The notes under the pieces: model-generated | Database searches by the model: none | Told to the model about the DNA's origin: nothing | Seen by the model: only the letters and a program-made list of their open reading frames with translations | Translations under genes and position numbers: made by a program | In this document: positions 9,299-17,415 of the stretch, one piece after another | How positions within the stretch are numbered: position 1 is the first letter of the stretch | Layout: each line of letters starts with the position of its first letter | Source: Lachnospiraceae bacterium | Lineage (GTDB): Bacteria > Bacillota > Clostridia > Lachnospirales > Lachnospiraceae | DNA: 64,000 nucleotides | Direction of reading: 5' to 3' | Assembly (NCBI GenBank): GCA_017521195.1 | Contig: JAFXGP010000065.1 | Coordinates: forward strand, 1 to 64,000

Positions 9299-10708
9299 AT
9301 GTCAAATCAGGATATTTTTATGAATAGACCTGTAACCATGAATCCCAAAAATCATCTTCTGGAAATAGAAGAATATATGTATATTTTGGATGATGTTAAA
9401 AAGCCTAATGTATTTCGAAATATGTTTCCTTATTCCGAAATACCCAAAATACCATTTAATGATAGAACTGTTCCGCATAATATGCCAAGAGAAATCTGGA
9501 TTACAGACACTACTTTTCGTGACGGACAACAATCCCGTGCCCCTTATTCTACGGAACAAATCGTAACGATTTATGATTATCTGCATAAATTAGGCGGTCC
9601 CAATGGCATGATTCGTGCCAGCGAATTCTTTTTATACAGCAAAAAAGATAGAGATGCTGTTTATAAATGTATGGAAAGAGGGTATAAGTTCCCTGAAGTG
9701 ACCAGTTGGATTCGTGCCAGCAAAGAAGATTTTAAACTTGTAAAAGATATAGGTATGAAGGAAACCGGAATCTTAGTAAGTTGTTCCGATTATCATATCT
9801 TTATGAAATTGAAAATGACACGTCGTCAGGCTATGGAACACTATTTAAGCATAGTTAAGGAATGTTTGAACGAAGGTATCAGCCCAAGATGTCACTTAGA
9901 AGACATTACAAGAGCAGATATTTATGGATATGTGGTGCCTTTCTGTCTGGAATTAATGAAACTGATGGAAGAATATAACATACCGATTAAAATCCGTGCT
10001 TGTGACACAATGGGATATGGGGTTAATTATCCGGGAGCTGTAATTCCACGAAGTGTACCCGGTATTATTTATGCATTACATAAGCATGCCGGCGTTCCTC
10101 ATTCTCTAATTGAATGGCATGGACATAACGACTTCTATAAAGCAGTTGTTAACTCTACTACTGCATGGTTATATGGTTGTTCCGGTGTCAATACTTCTTT
10201 ATTCGGTATTGGTGAGAGAACCGGAAATACACCTTTGGAAGCTATGGTTTTCGAATATGCACAGTTAAAAGGCGATTTAAATGGCATGGATACAACAGTT
10301 ATCACAGAATTGGCCGAGTATTATGAAAAAGAAATCGGATATCAGATTCCGCCAAGAACACCTTTTGTAGGTAAGAATTTTAATGTTACCCGTGCCGGAA
10401 TTCATGCTGATGGTTTGTTAAAAAACGAAGAAATATATAATATTTTTGACACTGAAAAATATCTTAACAGACCGGTACTTTGTGCCGTAAGTAATACCTC
10501 CGGTTTGGCCGGAATTGCTCATTGGATAAATGTATATTACAAACTTCCACCTGAAAAGCATGTTGATAAATCATCAGAACTTGTTAAAAATATTAAAATA
10601 TGGGTAGATTCAGAATATGAAGCCGGAAGAGTAACTGTTTTGACTGATGATGAATTAAAAGAAGTATTAGATAAGGAATGTTCTAAATTAGGAATTTCCT
10701 TAAAATAG
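9299..10708 (+). CDS. DRE-TIM acyltransferase, probable Re-citrate synthase
   Basis: A 469-residue HMGL-like TIM-barrel enzyme that condenses acetyl-CoA with a 2-oxoacid. The metal and substrate motif TDTTFRDGQQ is at residues 69-78 and the metal-binding HGHND at 274-278. About 60 residues precede the barrel, and there is no C-terminal LeuA regulatory domain, which argues against ordinary isopropylmalate synthase. Family members with this shape include homocitrate synthase and the Re-citrate synthase of Clostridium kluyveri. Because NADP-isocitrate dehydrogenase is in the same operon, citrate formation towards 2-oxoglutarate and glutamate is the best inference. Aconitase is not in the window. 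An AGGAGG site precedes the ATG. The barrel family is certain; the exact substrate is not. Confidence 0.75.
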   Translation: MSNQDIFMNRPVTMNPKNHLLEIEEYMYILDDVKKPNVFRNMFPYSEIPKIPFNDRTVPHNMPREIWITDTTFRDGQQSRAPYSTEQIVTIYDYLHKLGGPNGMIRASEFFLYSKKDRDAVYKCMERGYKFPEVTSWIRASKEDFKLVKDIGMKETGILVSCSDYHIFMKLKMTRRQAMEHYLSIVKECLNEGISPRCHLEDITRADIYGYVVPFCLELMKLMEEYNIPIKIRACDTMGYGVNYPGAVIPRSVPGIIYALHKHAGVPHSLIEWHGHNDFYKAVVNSTTAWLYGCSGVNTSLFGIGERTGNTPLEAMVFEYAQLKGDLNGMDTTVITELAEYYEKEIGYQIPPRTPFVGKNFNVTRAGIHADGLLKNEEIYNIFDTEKYLNRPVLCAVSNTSGLAGIAHWINVYYKLPPEKHVDKSSELVKNIKIWVDSEYEAGRVTVLTDDELKEVLDKECSKLGISLK

Positions 10709-10730
10709 ATAGAAACGGAGCATATATGAC

Positions 10731-11420
10731 ATGGGGAAATACAATGCAAAAAATGAAGCTTCAGACAAATTCTCTTTAAGAGGTAAAGTTTTTCACAAAA
10801 TAAGAGACGATATTCTCAGCGGCAAATATAAAGATAATGAAGAATTAAAAGAAGTTGCCATTGGTGAGGAATTGGGTGTCAGCAGAACACCGGTAAGAGA
10901 AGCTTTTCGACAATTAGAATTAGAAGGTTTAATTAATATTATACCTAACAAAGGCGCATATGTTACAGGAATTACTGTAAAAGATGTGAAAGATATCTAC
11001 ATGATAAGATCCTTATTGGAAGGCTTATGTGCAAAATGGGCCACAGAAAACATTACTCCTGAACAATTAGAAGAAATGGAGGAAAATGTATATTTGGCAG
11101 AATTTCATGCCACAAAAGGTCACACCCAGCAAATTGCAGAATTGGACAATCGTTTTCACGAAATTCTTTATGAAGCATGTAACAGTAAAATGTTAGAAAA
11201 GCAATTACGCGATTTCCATGATTATGTTTTAAGAGTCCGTAAGAAAACTTTATCAGAAAATAATCGTGGCACCGCATCTAACAAAGAGCATAAATATATT
11301 TTGGAAGCTATCAAATCCGGCGATCCATTAAAAGCAGAAGCAGAAGCTAATAAACATGTGATGAGTGCTTTTGAGAACATGGTGAAAAACGGTCTTTATG
11401 AAGCTTATTCTACAGAATAA
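10731..11420 (+). CDS. GntR-family regulator, FadR/FCD type
   Basis: A 229-residue transcription regulator. Residues about 15-80 are a winged helix-turn-helix ([17 protein letters not shown] is the typical recognition region). Residues about 85-215 are an all-helical FCD ligand-binding domain with the metal ligand pattern Asp139, His143, His187 and His209. It lies between the citrate synthase-like gene (22 bp upstream) and isocitrate dehydrogenase. It probably binds the 30-bp palindrome at 9228-9257 and senses a carboxylic acid, perhaps citrate or 2-oxoglutarate; this is inference. The GGAG at 10717-10720 is ten bases from the ATG. An out-of-frame ATG at 10726 opens only an 18-codon reading frame. 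Confidence 0.88.
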   Translation: MGKYNAKNEASDKFSLRGKVFHKIRDDILSGKYKDNEELKEVAIGEELGVSRTPVREAFRQLELEGLINIIPNKGAYVTGITVKDVKDIYMIRSLLEGLCAKWATENITPEQLEEMEENVYLAEFHATKGHTQQIAELDNRFHEILYEACNSKMLEKQLRDFHDYVLRVRKKTLSENNRGTASNKEHKYILEAIKSGDPLKAEAEANKHVMSAFENMVKNGLYEAYSTE

Positions 11421-11442
11421 AAATAATGAGGAGATTTATATT

Positions 11443-12651
11443 ATGGATAAAATAAAAATGACTACCCCCTTAGTTGAAATGGACGGAGATGAAATGACCA
11501 GAATTCTCTGGACAATGATAAAAGATGAATTATTACATCCGTTTATCGATTTAAAAACGGAATACTATGATTTAGGACTTGAATATCGAAACGAAACAAA
11601 TGATCAGGTTACCATAGATTCTGCTAAAGCCACACAGAAATACGGTGTTGCTGTTAAATGTGCTACCATTACACCAAATGCTGCAAGAATGACAGAATAT
11701 AACTTAAAAGAAATGTGGAAAAGTCCAAACGGTACCATCCGTGCAATTTTAGACGGAACTGTATTCAGAACTCCGATTATTGTAAAGGGTATTGAACCAT
11801 GTGTTAAAAACTGGGAAAAACCGATTACCTTAGCAAGACATGCTTATGGTGATGTTTATAAAAATGCCGAAATCAAAATTCCCGGAGCAGGCAAAGCTGA
11901 ACTGGTATTTACAGCAGAAGATGGAACAGAAGTACGTGAATTAATCCATAACTTCAAAGGTGCAGGAATTATTCAGGGTATGCATAATACTGATGAATCT
12001 ATTTCCAGCTTTGCAAGGGCATGTTTTAATTTTGCAATTGATACAAAACAGGATTTATGGTTTGCTACTAAAGACACCATTTCCAAAAAATACGACCATA
12101 CCTTCAAAGATATTTTCCAGGATATCTATGATGCAGAATATAAAGAGAAATTCGAAGAATTAGGTATCGAATATTTCTATACCTTAATCGATGATGCTGT
12201 TGCCCGTGTTATGAAAGCAAAAGGCGGATTCATCTGGGCTTGCAAAAATTATGATGGAGATGTTATGAGTGATATGGTATCCTCAGCATTTGGTTCCCTT
12301 GCCATGATGACATCTGTATTAGTATCTCCGACAGGCGTGTATGAATACGAAGCTGCCCATGGAACCGTTCAGAGACATTACTATAAACATTTGAAAGGTG
12401 AAGAAACTTCTACTAACTCTGTAGCAACCATCTTTGCTTGGACAGGTGCTTTAAGAAAACGTGGTGAACTGGATAATATCCCTGAATTAATGGCATTTGC
12501 TGATAAATTGGAAACAGCTACACTTTCTACCATTGAATCAGGAAGAATGACAAAAGACCTTGCTTTAATTACCTCTTTAAAAGATGTAACCGTACTTAAC
12601 AGTGAAGGATTTATTAAGGAAATCAGAAAAGAATTAGAAAAAATTTTATAA
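11443..12651 (+). CDS. icd: NADP-dependent isocitrate dehydrogenase
   Basis: A 402-residue enzyme that oxidatively decarboxylates isocitrate to 2-oxoglutarate with formation of NADPH. It matches the homodimeric type also found in eukaryotes: MDGDEMTR near the N terminus, SPNGTIR (isocitrate binding), [10 protein letters not shown] and the C-terminal [11 protein letters not shown] motif. The start is ATG 11443, ten bases after GAGGAG (11428-11433); an upstream in-frame ATG would overlap the regulator gene and lacks a site. With the first gene of the operon it gives an oxidative route to 2-oxoglutarate for glutamate synthesis and supplies NADPH. Confidence 0.95.
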   Translation: MDKIKMTTPLVEMDGDEMTRILWTMIKDELLHPFIDLKTEYYDLGLEYRNETNDQVTIDSAKATQKYGVAVKCATITPNAARMTEYNLKEMWKSPNGTIRAILDGTVFRTPIIVKGIEPCVKNWEKPITLARHAYGDVYKNAEIKIPGAGKAELVFTAEDGTEVRELIHNFKGAGIIQGMHNTDESISSFARACFNFAIDTKQDLWFATKDTISKKYDHTFKDIFQDIYDAEYKEKFEELGIEYFYTLIDDAVARVMKAKGGFIWACKNYDGDVMSDMVSSAFGSLAMMTSVLVSPTGVYEYEAAHGTVQRHYYKHLKGEETSTNSVATIFAWTGALRKRGELDNIPELMAFADKLETATLSTIESGRMTKDLALITSLKDVTVLNSEGFIKEIRKELEKIL

Positions 12652-12664
12652 GGAGGATTCTTAT

Positions 12665-13834
12665 ATGAAAAAGAAACTTTTAAGTGCACTTTTATGTGTA
12701 GCCCTGGTTGCGTCTATGTTAGTTGGATGTGGCGGTGGTTCTAAAGAAGTAGCTACTGATGCTCCGGCAACAACCGAAACCAGTAGTGATTCCTTAGAAG
12801 GAACACATGTATTCATGTTCAAATCTACAGATAACTCTTTTGGTGACCTTATGTACGAAGGATTTGCTGAATACATGGCTTCAAAAGGAGAAAAAACAGT
12901 TAACAAATCTCCATCTGAAACAACAGTTGCAGCTCAAGTACAAATGCTTGACGAGTTAATTGCTCAGAAAGTAGCTTCTATTACAATTTCTACCAATGGA
13001 GATGCCGGATACGATGAAGTATTCAAAAAAGCTCAGGATGCTGGTATTCCAATCGTTTCTGTAGACTCTGAAGCAAATCCGGCATACCGAATTTGTCATA
13101 TAAACCAGGTTGAAACGACTGACATCGGTGCTTACTTGGTTCAAGCTGCAGTTCTCATTGCTCTTGGTATTGATTATCCTGACGAAGGTCCTGCTATGAG
13201 ATATGCAGTAGAAAAAGCTCTTGCGTCTTACACAGGTGAAGAGATTGTTTTAGGTGTTCTTTCTGCTTCTATCGATACTCCGGTTCAGAATGTTTGGATC
13301 GCAGCTATGGAAGAAGAACTTACTGATGCTTGCTATGCAGGCAAAGTATCTCCAACACTTGACAAAAAATATGGTAACGACGATTTAATAGAATCTACAA
13401 CCCAGGCTTACGCATTCGTAGTTGAAAATAAAGTAGACTGTATTATCGCCCCTACAACAGTTGGTATTGCAGCAGCTGGTCAGGTTCTTAAAACCTCTGA
13501 CAGCGATATTATGTTGACAGGTCTTGGACTTCCTTCTGAAATGCAGTCCTTCATGCCTGCTACAATAGAAGACGATGCTTTCGCATCTGTTTGTCCTTAC
13601 ATGATGCTTTGGGATGTTATCCATTTAGGTGCTACCGCTGGTGCAGCTACATATGCCGCTATCAATGATGGATTTACCGGAGATGTTGGTTCAACATTTG
13701 AAATGGATGCTTTCCGTGATTACGAAGCTGAAACATATGAAGCATACCAGAGTGGTGAAGGTACAGCCATTCTTGCAGGTGTTCCTTACGTATTCTACAA
13801 AGACAATATGCCAGAATGGATTAATGTTCTGTAA
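12665..13834 (+). CDS. LsrB/RhaS-like substrate-binding lipoprotein (orphan)
   Basis: A 389-residue lipoprotein with a classic lipobox (LVGC, Cys22). The mature part has the order of a family 4 periplasmic-binding fold similar to autoinducer-2 (LsrB) and rhamnose (RhaS) binding proteins: a first lobe, a hinge, a DCIIAP segment and an ending with YVFYKDN, comparable to the LsrB C terminus. It may alternatively be classed in DUF3798. No permease or ATPase gene is adjacent; instead it follows isocitrate dehydrogenase by 13 bp, with the AAGGAGG site overlapping that stop codon, so it is co-transcribed. The ligand is unknown. It could be a sensor or use a transporter encoded elsewhere. Confidence 0.75.
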   Translation: MKKKLLSALLCVALVASMLVGCGGGSKEVATDAPATTETSSDSLEGTHVFMFKSTDNSFGDLMYEGFAEYMASKGEKTVNKSPSETTVAAQVQMLDELIAQKVASITISTNGDAGYDEVFKKAQDAGIPIVSVDSEANPAYRICHINQVETTDIGAYLVQAAVLIALGIDYPDEGPAMRYAVEKALASYTGEEIVLGVLSASIDTPVQNVWIAAMEEELTDACYAGKVSPTLDKKYGNDDLIESTTQAYAFVVENKVDCIIAPTTVGIAAAGQVLKTSDSDIMLTGLGLPSEMQSFMPATIEDDAFASVCPYMMLWDVIHLGATAGAATYAAINDGFTGDVGSTFEMDAFRDYEAETYEAYQSGEGTAILAGVPYVFYKDNMPEWINVL

Positions 13835-13839
13835 TATGG

Positions 13840-13869
13840 GGAAGTAATTCTGATAACAGAATTACTTCC
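13840..13869. terminator. hairpin between convergent genes, probable bidirectional terminator
   Basis: A perfect 13-bp stem (13840-13852 with 13857-13869) with an ATAA loop lies between the lipoprotein gene and the convergent ABC-F gene, and includes the ABC-F stop codon. The T-tract is weak on both sides, so termination efficiency is uncertain. Confidence 0.6.
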
Positions 13870-15808
13870 TTAATTCTTCACTCAATTCTTCCCATCGTTC
13901 CATTAATATCATCATTTCTTCTTCGAGAGAATCTTTTTCTTTTTGTAATTCCTGTAATTTTACAGAATTAGAACAGATTTCAGGAAGCGCCATTTCATTA
14001 TCAATTTTAGAAGTTCTTTCTTCTATATAAGATATTCTTTCTTCCGTTTTTGCCAATTCACGCTCCAGTTTTCTTATTGCAGCTTGTTGTGCTTTTCTTT
14101 GTTTCCATTCTGCATTCTTATCTGTAACAACTTCCTTAGTCATTTCATTAGCAACACTTGCTGTAGCAGGCGGAAAAGCAGAAGAGGAGTCTATCATTCC
14201 AATCTGTGGTTTCTTTTCCAGATAATAATCATAATTACCAAGATAATTAGTGAAGGTTTGACCGGATAATTCTAAGATTCTGGTTGCCGTTCTATTAATA
14301 AAGTAACGGTCATGAGATACATAGAGAACCGTTCCTTCATAGTGATTCAATGCTGTCTCTAAAATTTCTCTGGACATAATATCCAAATGGTTGGTAGGTT
14401 CGTCCAGAATCAGAAAATTACTTTCGGATAACATTAATTTAGCCAATGATACACGTCCGCGTTCACCACCGCTTAAGGTACTGATTTTCTTAAATACATC
14501 ATCTCCGGTGAACAAAAAGGCAGCGAGAGTATTGCGTATCTGAGTGTTGTTCAGATTCGGATATTCATCAGAAATCTCTTCAAATAAAGTTTTATCTCCA
14601 TGAAGTACATGATGTTCCTGATCATAGTACCCGATAGTAACATTAGTCCCCAGACGCATAGAACCTGCATCCGCATCTATAATTTGATTAATAATCTTCA
14701 AAATAGTAGTTTTTCCGGTTCCGTTATCCCCAATAATGGCTACATGTTCTCCTCGTTTGATTTCAAAACTCAAATCAGAGAAGAGGGGATGATTTGGAAA
14801 AGCCTTGGATAATCCTTCTACCTGAAGAACATCATTTCCACTGACAATTCTTGGAGTTAATTGAATTTTCATTTCAGAATTTGTTTCCGTAGGTTTCTCC
14901 AGTACCTCAATCTTATTAAGCATCTTTTCACGGCTTTCTGCACGTTTGATAGATTTTTCCCTATTAAATGATTTTAACTTTTCGATTACCTCTTCCTGAT
15001 GCTTAATTTCCTGTTGTTGCTTTAAATAAGCATTTAATCTGGCAACACGGATTTGTTCTTTTTTTACAGCATAATCTGAATAGTTACCGGTAAATACCGT
15101 GGATTTTCCTTGATCAAGTTCAATAACCTTACTTGCAATCTTATCCAAGAAATAGCGGTCATGGGATACAATAAGTACTGCACCTTTGTAATTAAGAAGA
15201 TAAGTTTCAAGCCAGGATATAGCCCCCATGTCTAAATGATTGGTAGGTTCATCTAAAATAATCAAGTCCGGCTTAGTTAATAATAATTTTCCTAATGCAA
15301 CTCTGGTTTTTTGTCCTCCGGAAAGAGTAGACATTGGTTTGTTAAATTCTTCCTCAAGAAATCCCAACCCCTTTAAGACACCTACTAATTCGCTCTGATA
15401 CTGGTAGCCGCCTTCCATTTCAAATTGATGTGTCATATTGGCATATTGATTCATCAATGCTTCCAAATCAGCACCTTCCACATATTTCATCTGCTTTTCA
15501 ACTTTACGTATTTCCTGTTCCAGTACAAGCAGATGTTCTTTTACCTGCAGAAGAGTATCATAAATGGTAGCATCTCCTGAAATTTCCGTATTCTGTGCCA
15601 GATAACCATAGTTTTTTCCCTTAGCATAAGTTACAAGCCCTTCATCCGGTGCCATTTCACCTACAATAATTCGAAGAAGAGTGGTTTTTCCTACGCCATT
15701 AATTCCAACCAAAGCTGCTTTATCATAATCTTCAAGATGAAATGATATATTCTCTAAAATTATTTTTTCCGAAAAACTTTTACTTATATTAGATACTGAA
15801 AGAATCAT
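13862..15808 (-). CDS. ABC-F family ribosome-associated ATPase
   Basis: A 648-residue protein with two ABC cassettes and no membrane segment, the hallmark of ABC-F translation factors. Cassette one has Walker A at 35-42, LSGGQ at 162-166 and ILDEPTNHLD after residue 183. Cassette two has Walker A at 360-367, LSGGE at 445-449 and ILDEPTNHLD near 467. The linker at about 240-310 is charged and helical, as expected for the P-site tRNA interaction motif. A coiled-coil tail follows at about 560-648, as in YdiF/Uup-type members. It may rescue stalled ribosomes; antibiotic resistance cannot be judged from sequence alone. It is the only minus-strand gene in the window and diverges from rex. An AAGGAAA site precedes the ATG. 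Confidence 0.92.
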   Translation of the reverse strand: MILSVSNISKSFSEKIILENISFHLEDYDKAALVGINGVGKTTLLRIIVGEMAPDEGLVTYAKGKNYGYLAQNTEISGDATIYDTLLQVKEHLLVLEQEIRKVEKQMKYVEGADLEALMNQYANMTHQFEMEGGYQYQSELVGVLKGLGFLEEEFNKPMSTLSGGQKTRVALGKLLLTKPDLIILDEPTNHLDMGAISWLETYLLNYKGAVLIVSHDRYFLDKIASKVIELDQGKSTVFTGNYSDYAVKKEQIRVARLNAYLKQQQEIKHQEEVIEKLKSFNREKSIKRAESREKMLNKIEVLEKPTETNSEMKIQLTPRIVSGNDVLQVEGLSKAFPNHPLFSDLSFEIKRGEHVAIIGDNGTGKTTILKIINQIIDADAGSMRLGTNVTIGYYDQEHHVLHGDKTLFEEISDEYPNLNNTQIRNTLAAFLFTGDDVFKKISTLSGGERGRVSLAKLMLSESNFLILDEPTNHLDIMSREILETALNHYEGTVLYVSHDRYFINRTATRILELSGQTFTNYLGNYDYYLEKKPQIGMIDSSSAFPPATASVANEMTKEVVTDKNAEWKQRKAQQAAIRKLERELAKTEERISYIEERTSKIDNEMALPEICSNSVKLQELQKEKDSLEEEMMILMERWEELSEELRK

Positions 15809-15836
15809 AATAATTAATTTCCTTAATACAAATTTT

Positions 15837-15859
15837 GTTAAGAATCTATCCTTCTTAAC
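15837..15859 (-). other. hairpin in the ABC-F mRNA leader
   Basis: GTTAAGAA (15837-15844) and TTCTTAAC (15852-15859) form a perfect 8-bp stem with a 7-base loop. It falls at the expected 5' end of the ABC-F transcript. No U-tract follows on the minus strand, so it is not an obvious attenuator; it may stabilise the mRNA. Confidence 0.45.
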
Positions 15860-15868
15860 ACTTTCTAC

Positions 15869-15897
15869 AGTTTAATTTTTTTTACAGATAATGTCAA
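15869..15897 (-). promoter_or_regulatory. probable sigma-A promoter of the ABC-F gene
   Basis: On the minus strand TTGACA (15892-15897), 17 bp and TAAACT (15869-15874) form a good -35 with a weaker -10. The position gives a leader of about 55 bases before the ABC-F start. Confidence 0.55.
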
Positions 15898-15961
15898 TTA
15901 ATTCACTTATTTTAAGCCGTTTTTATTACTTATAAATATCACATCTCTTAAACACCATTAA

Positions 15962-15990
15962 TTGACACAATTTTAACATACGAGTATAAT
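15962..15990 (+). promoter_or_regulatory. perfect-consensus sigma-A promoter of rex
   Basis: TTGACA (15962-15967), a 17-bp spacer and TATAAT (15985-15990) match the vegetative consensus exactly. Transcription would start near 15997, giving a leader of about 100 bases before rex. A degenerate match to the Rex box covers 15962-15979 (about 10 of 14 consensus positions when read on the minus strand), so autoregulation is possible but unproven. Confidence 0.85.
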
Positions 15991-16008
15991 GAGTATAGTT
16001 ATTTTTGG

Positions 16009-16077
16009 TATCTTAATAATAAGATATAAAAAATGTACGGATATATATTTATGAGGGGATAATTAATAAATATATAT
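16009..16077 (+). other. structured 5' leader of rex (two hairpins)
   Basis: The leader contains two perfect inverted repeats. The first is a 7-bp stem, TATCTTA/TAAGATA (16009-16015 with 16020-16026), with an ATAA loop. The second is a 12-bp AT-only stem (16041-16052 with 16066-16077) whose 13-base loop exposes GAGGGGAT, which resembles a Shine-Dalgarno site, yet no start codon follows it closely. The true rex site GGGAGG lies downstream near 16089-16094. I match no known riboswitch class. Confidence 0.5.
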
Positions 16078-16099
16078 ATTACGTTTTGGGAGGTTTATA

Positions 16100-16747
16100 A
16101 TGGAACGTAAAGAAATATCTCAGGCGGTTATCAGCCGTCTCCCCCGCTATTATCGTTATCTGGGAGAATTAAGAGATGATGGGGTAGAACGTATCTCTTC
16201 TCAGGAATTAAGTAAAAAAATGCAGGTAACTGCATCTCAAATACGTCAGGATTTGAATCATTTTGGTGGTTTTGGTCAACAGGGATACGGTTACAATGTT
16301 GAGTATTTGTATGTTGAAATTGCCAAAATTCTAGGTTTAGATCAAGAACACAATCTAATAGTTATTGGTGCCGGTAATTTAGGACAGGCACTTTTGAATT
16401 ATAGCAATTTTTCCCGCAGAGGATTTATCTTCAAAGGAATTTTTGACCACAATCCAAAACTTCAGGGTACAAAAATCGGCGAATTGGAAGTTCGTCCCAT
16501 GGAAGAAATGAGTGCTTTTATCACTAAAAATAATATAGATATTGCAGTATTAACAATACCCAAAACAGGTGCTGTTAAAGTAGCAGAAAAATTAGTAGAA
16601 TGTAACATACGTGCAATTTGGAACTTTGCCCATGTAGACCTTCATGTCCCTGAATGGGTTCAGGTTGAAAATGTTCACTTATCAGACAGTTTAATGAAAT
16701 TGTCCTATAACAGCAGCCGTTATCAAGACATTAAAAATGCAAAATAA
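16100..16747 (+). CDS. rex: redox-sensing transcriptional repressor Rex
   Basis: A 215-residue repressor that binds DNA when the NADH/NAD ratio is low and releases it when NADH accumulates. Residues 1-80 form the winged helix (ITASQ-like segment VTASQIRQDLNHFGGFG with the conserved RQDL and FG-rich loop). The Rossmann nucleotide site GAGNLG is at 90-95. The C-terminal domain-swapped helix is present, so the protein is full length. It starts a run with a coiled-coil protein and nnr, and nnr repairs damaged NAD(P)H, so pyridine-nucleotide state links the two. A GGGAGG site precedes the ATG. Confidence 0.96.
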   Translation: MERKEISQAVISRLPRYYRYLGELRDDGVERISSQELSKKMQVTASQIRQDLNHFGGFGQQGYGYNVEYLYVEIAKILGLDQEHNLIVIGAGNLGQALLNYSNFSRRGFIFKGIFDHNPKLQGTKIGELEVRPMEEMSAFITKNNIDIAVLTIPKTGAVKVAEKLVECNIRAIWNFAHVDLHVPEWVQVENVHLSDSLMKLSYNSSRYQDIKNAK

Positions 16748-16765
16748 TATCGCGAGGAAATGAAT

Positions 16766-17401
16766 ATGTCTAAAAAAGGAGAAAGCTATAAACAGGCTTT
16801 AAGCGGTAAAAAAATTCCAATTCTGACTTTAGATAATAAATGGCATCGTCTGTTTACCATGATGGAACCTGACAGAGAATTAAAACGTTTGGAAGAAAAT
16901 CTGAATGCTTTGTTAAGACAACAGGGAAAGATGAATACTGAAAGCAAAAGTATTAAAAAAATCAAGAAAAAGTTGATGGATGAAATCGTTCAGTTAATGG
17001 AACATGAGGATAAAGCTTCCCTGAAAAAGATTGATGAAAACAAACGTCTTATTGAAGAATGCAATGACAAATTAGACGAATATCAGGATAAATTATTGGA
17101 TCTGCCAAAAGAAATTGATCAGGCCAATTATGCTTTAATGATTCGTACTATGGAAATGTGTTATGAAGTTCTTCAAAAGAATACCAAAGAAATTGATGAA
17201 ATAGGTGAGTGGATTAACAAAGTCCGAATCGAACTCAAGAAAAATATTGTCCGTAAACAGGAAAAAGAAATTAAAAACCATGAATTATATGCTTTTATGC
17301 ATGATATTTTTGGTGCTGATGTAATTGAAATTTTTGATGTAAATCAAGAACAAATGGACAGAATCATTCAGCAGCGTGAAAACGCGAAAAAATCAATTTA
17401 G
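16766..17401 (+). CDS. uncharacterised coiled-coil protein
   Basis: A 211-residue cytoplasmic protein that I do not recognise. Residues about 40-135 are strongly heptad-like and rich in Lys, Glu and Leu, and a second helical region spans 140-210. There is no signal peptide or membrane segment and no enzyme motif. ATG 16766 is preferred to ATG 16760 because GAGGA at 16754-16758 is seven bases from the former and one base from the latter. It lies 18 bp after rex and 14 bp before nnr, so it is almost surely co-transcribed with both. Its role may concern redox homeostasis or envelope work, but only position suggests this. Confidence 0.75.
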   Translation: MSKKGESYKQALSGKKIPILTLDNKWHRLFTMMEPDRELKRLEENLNALLRQQGKMNTESKSIKKIKKKLMDEIVQLMEHEDKASLKKIDENKRLIEECNDKLDEYQDKLLDLPKEIDQANYALMIRTMEMCYEVLQKNTKEIDEIGEWINKVRIELKKNIVRKQEKEIKNHELYAFMHDIFGADVIEIFDVNQEQMDRIIQQRENAKKSI

Positions 17402-17415
17402 TCATGGAGATTATA

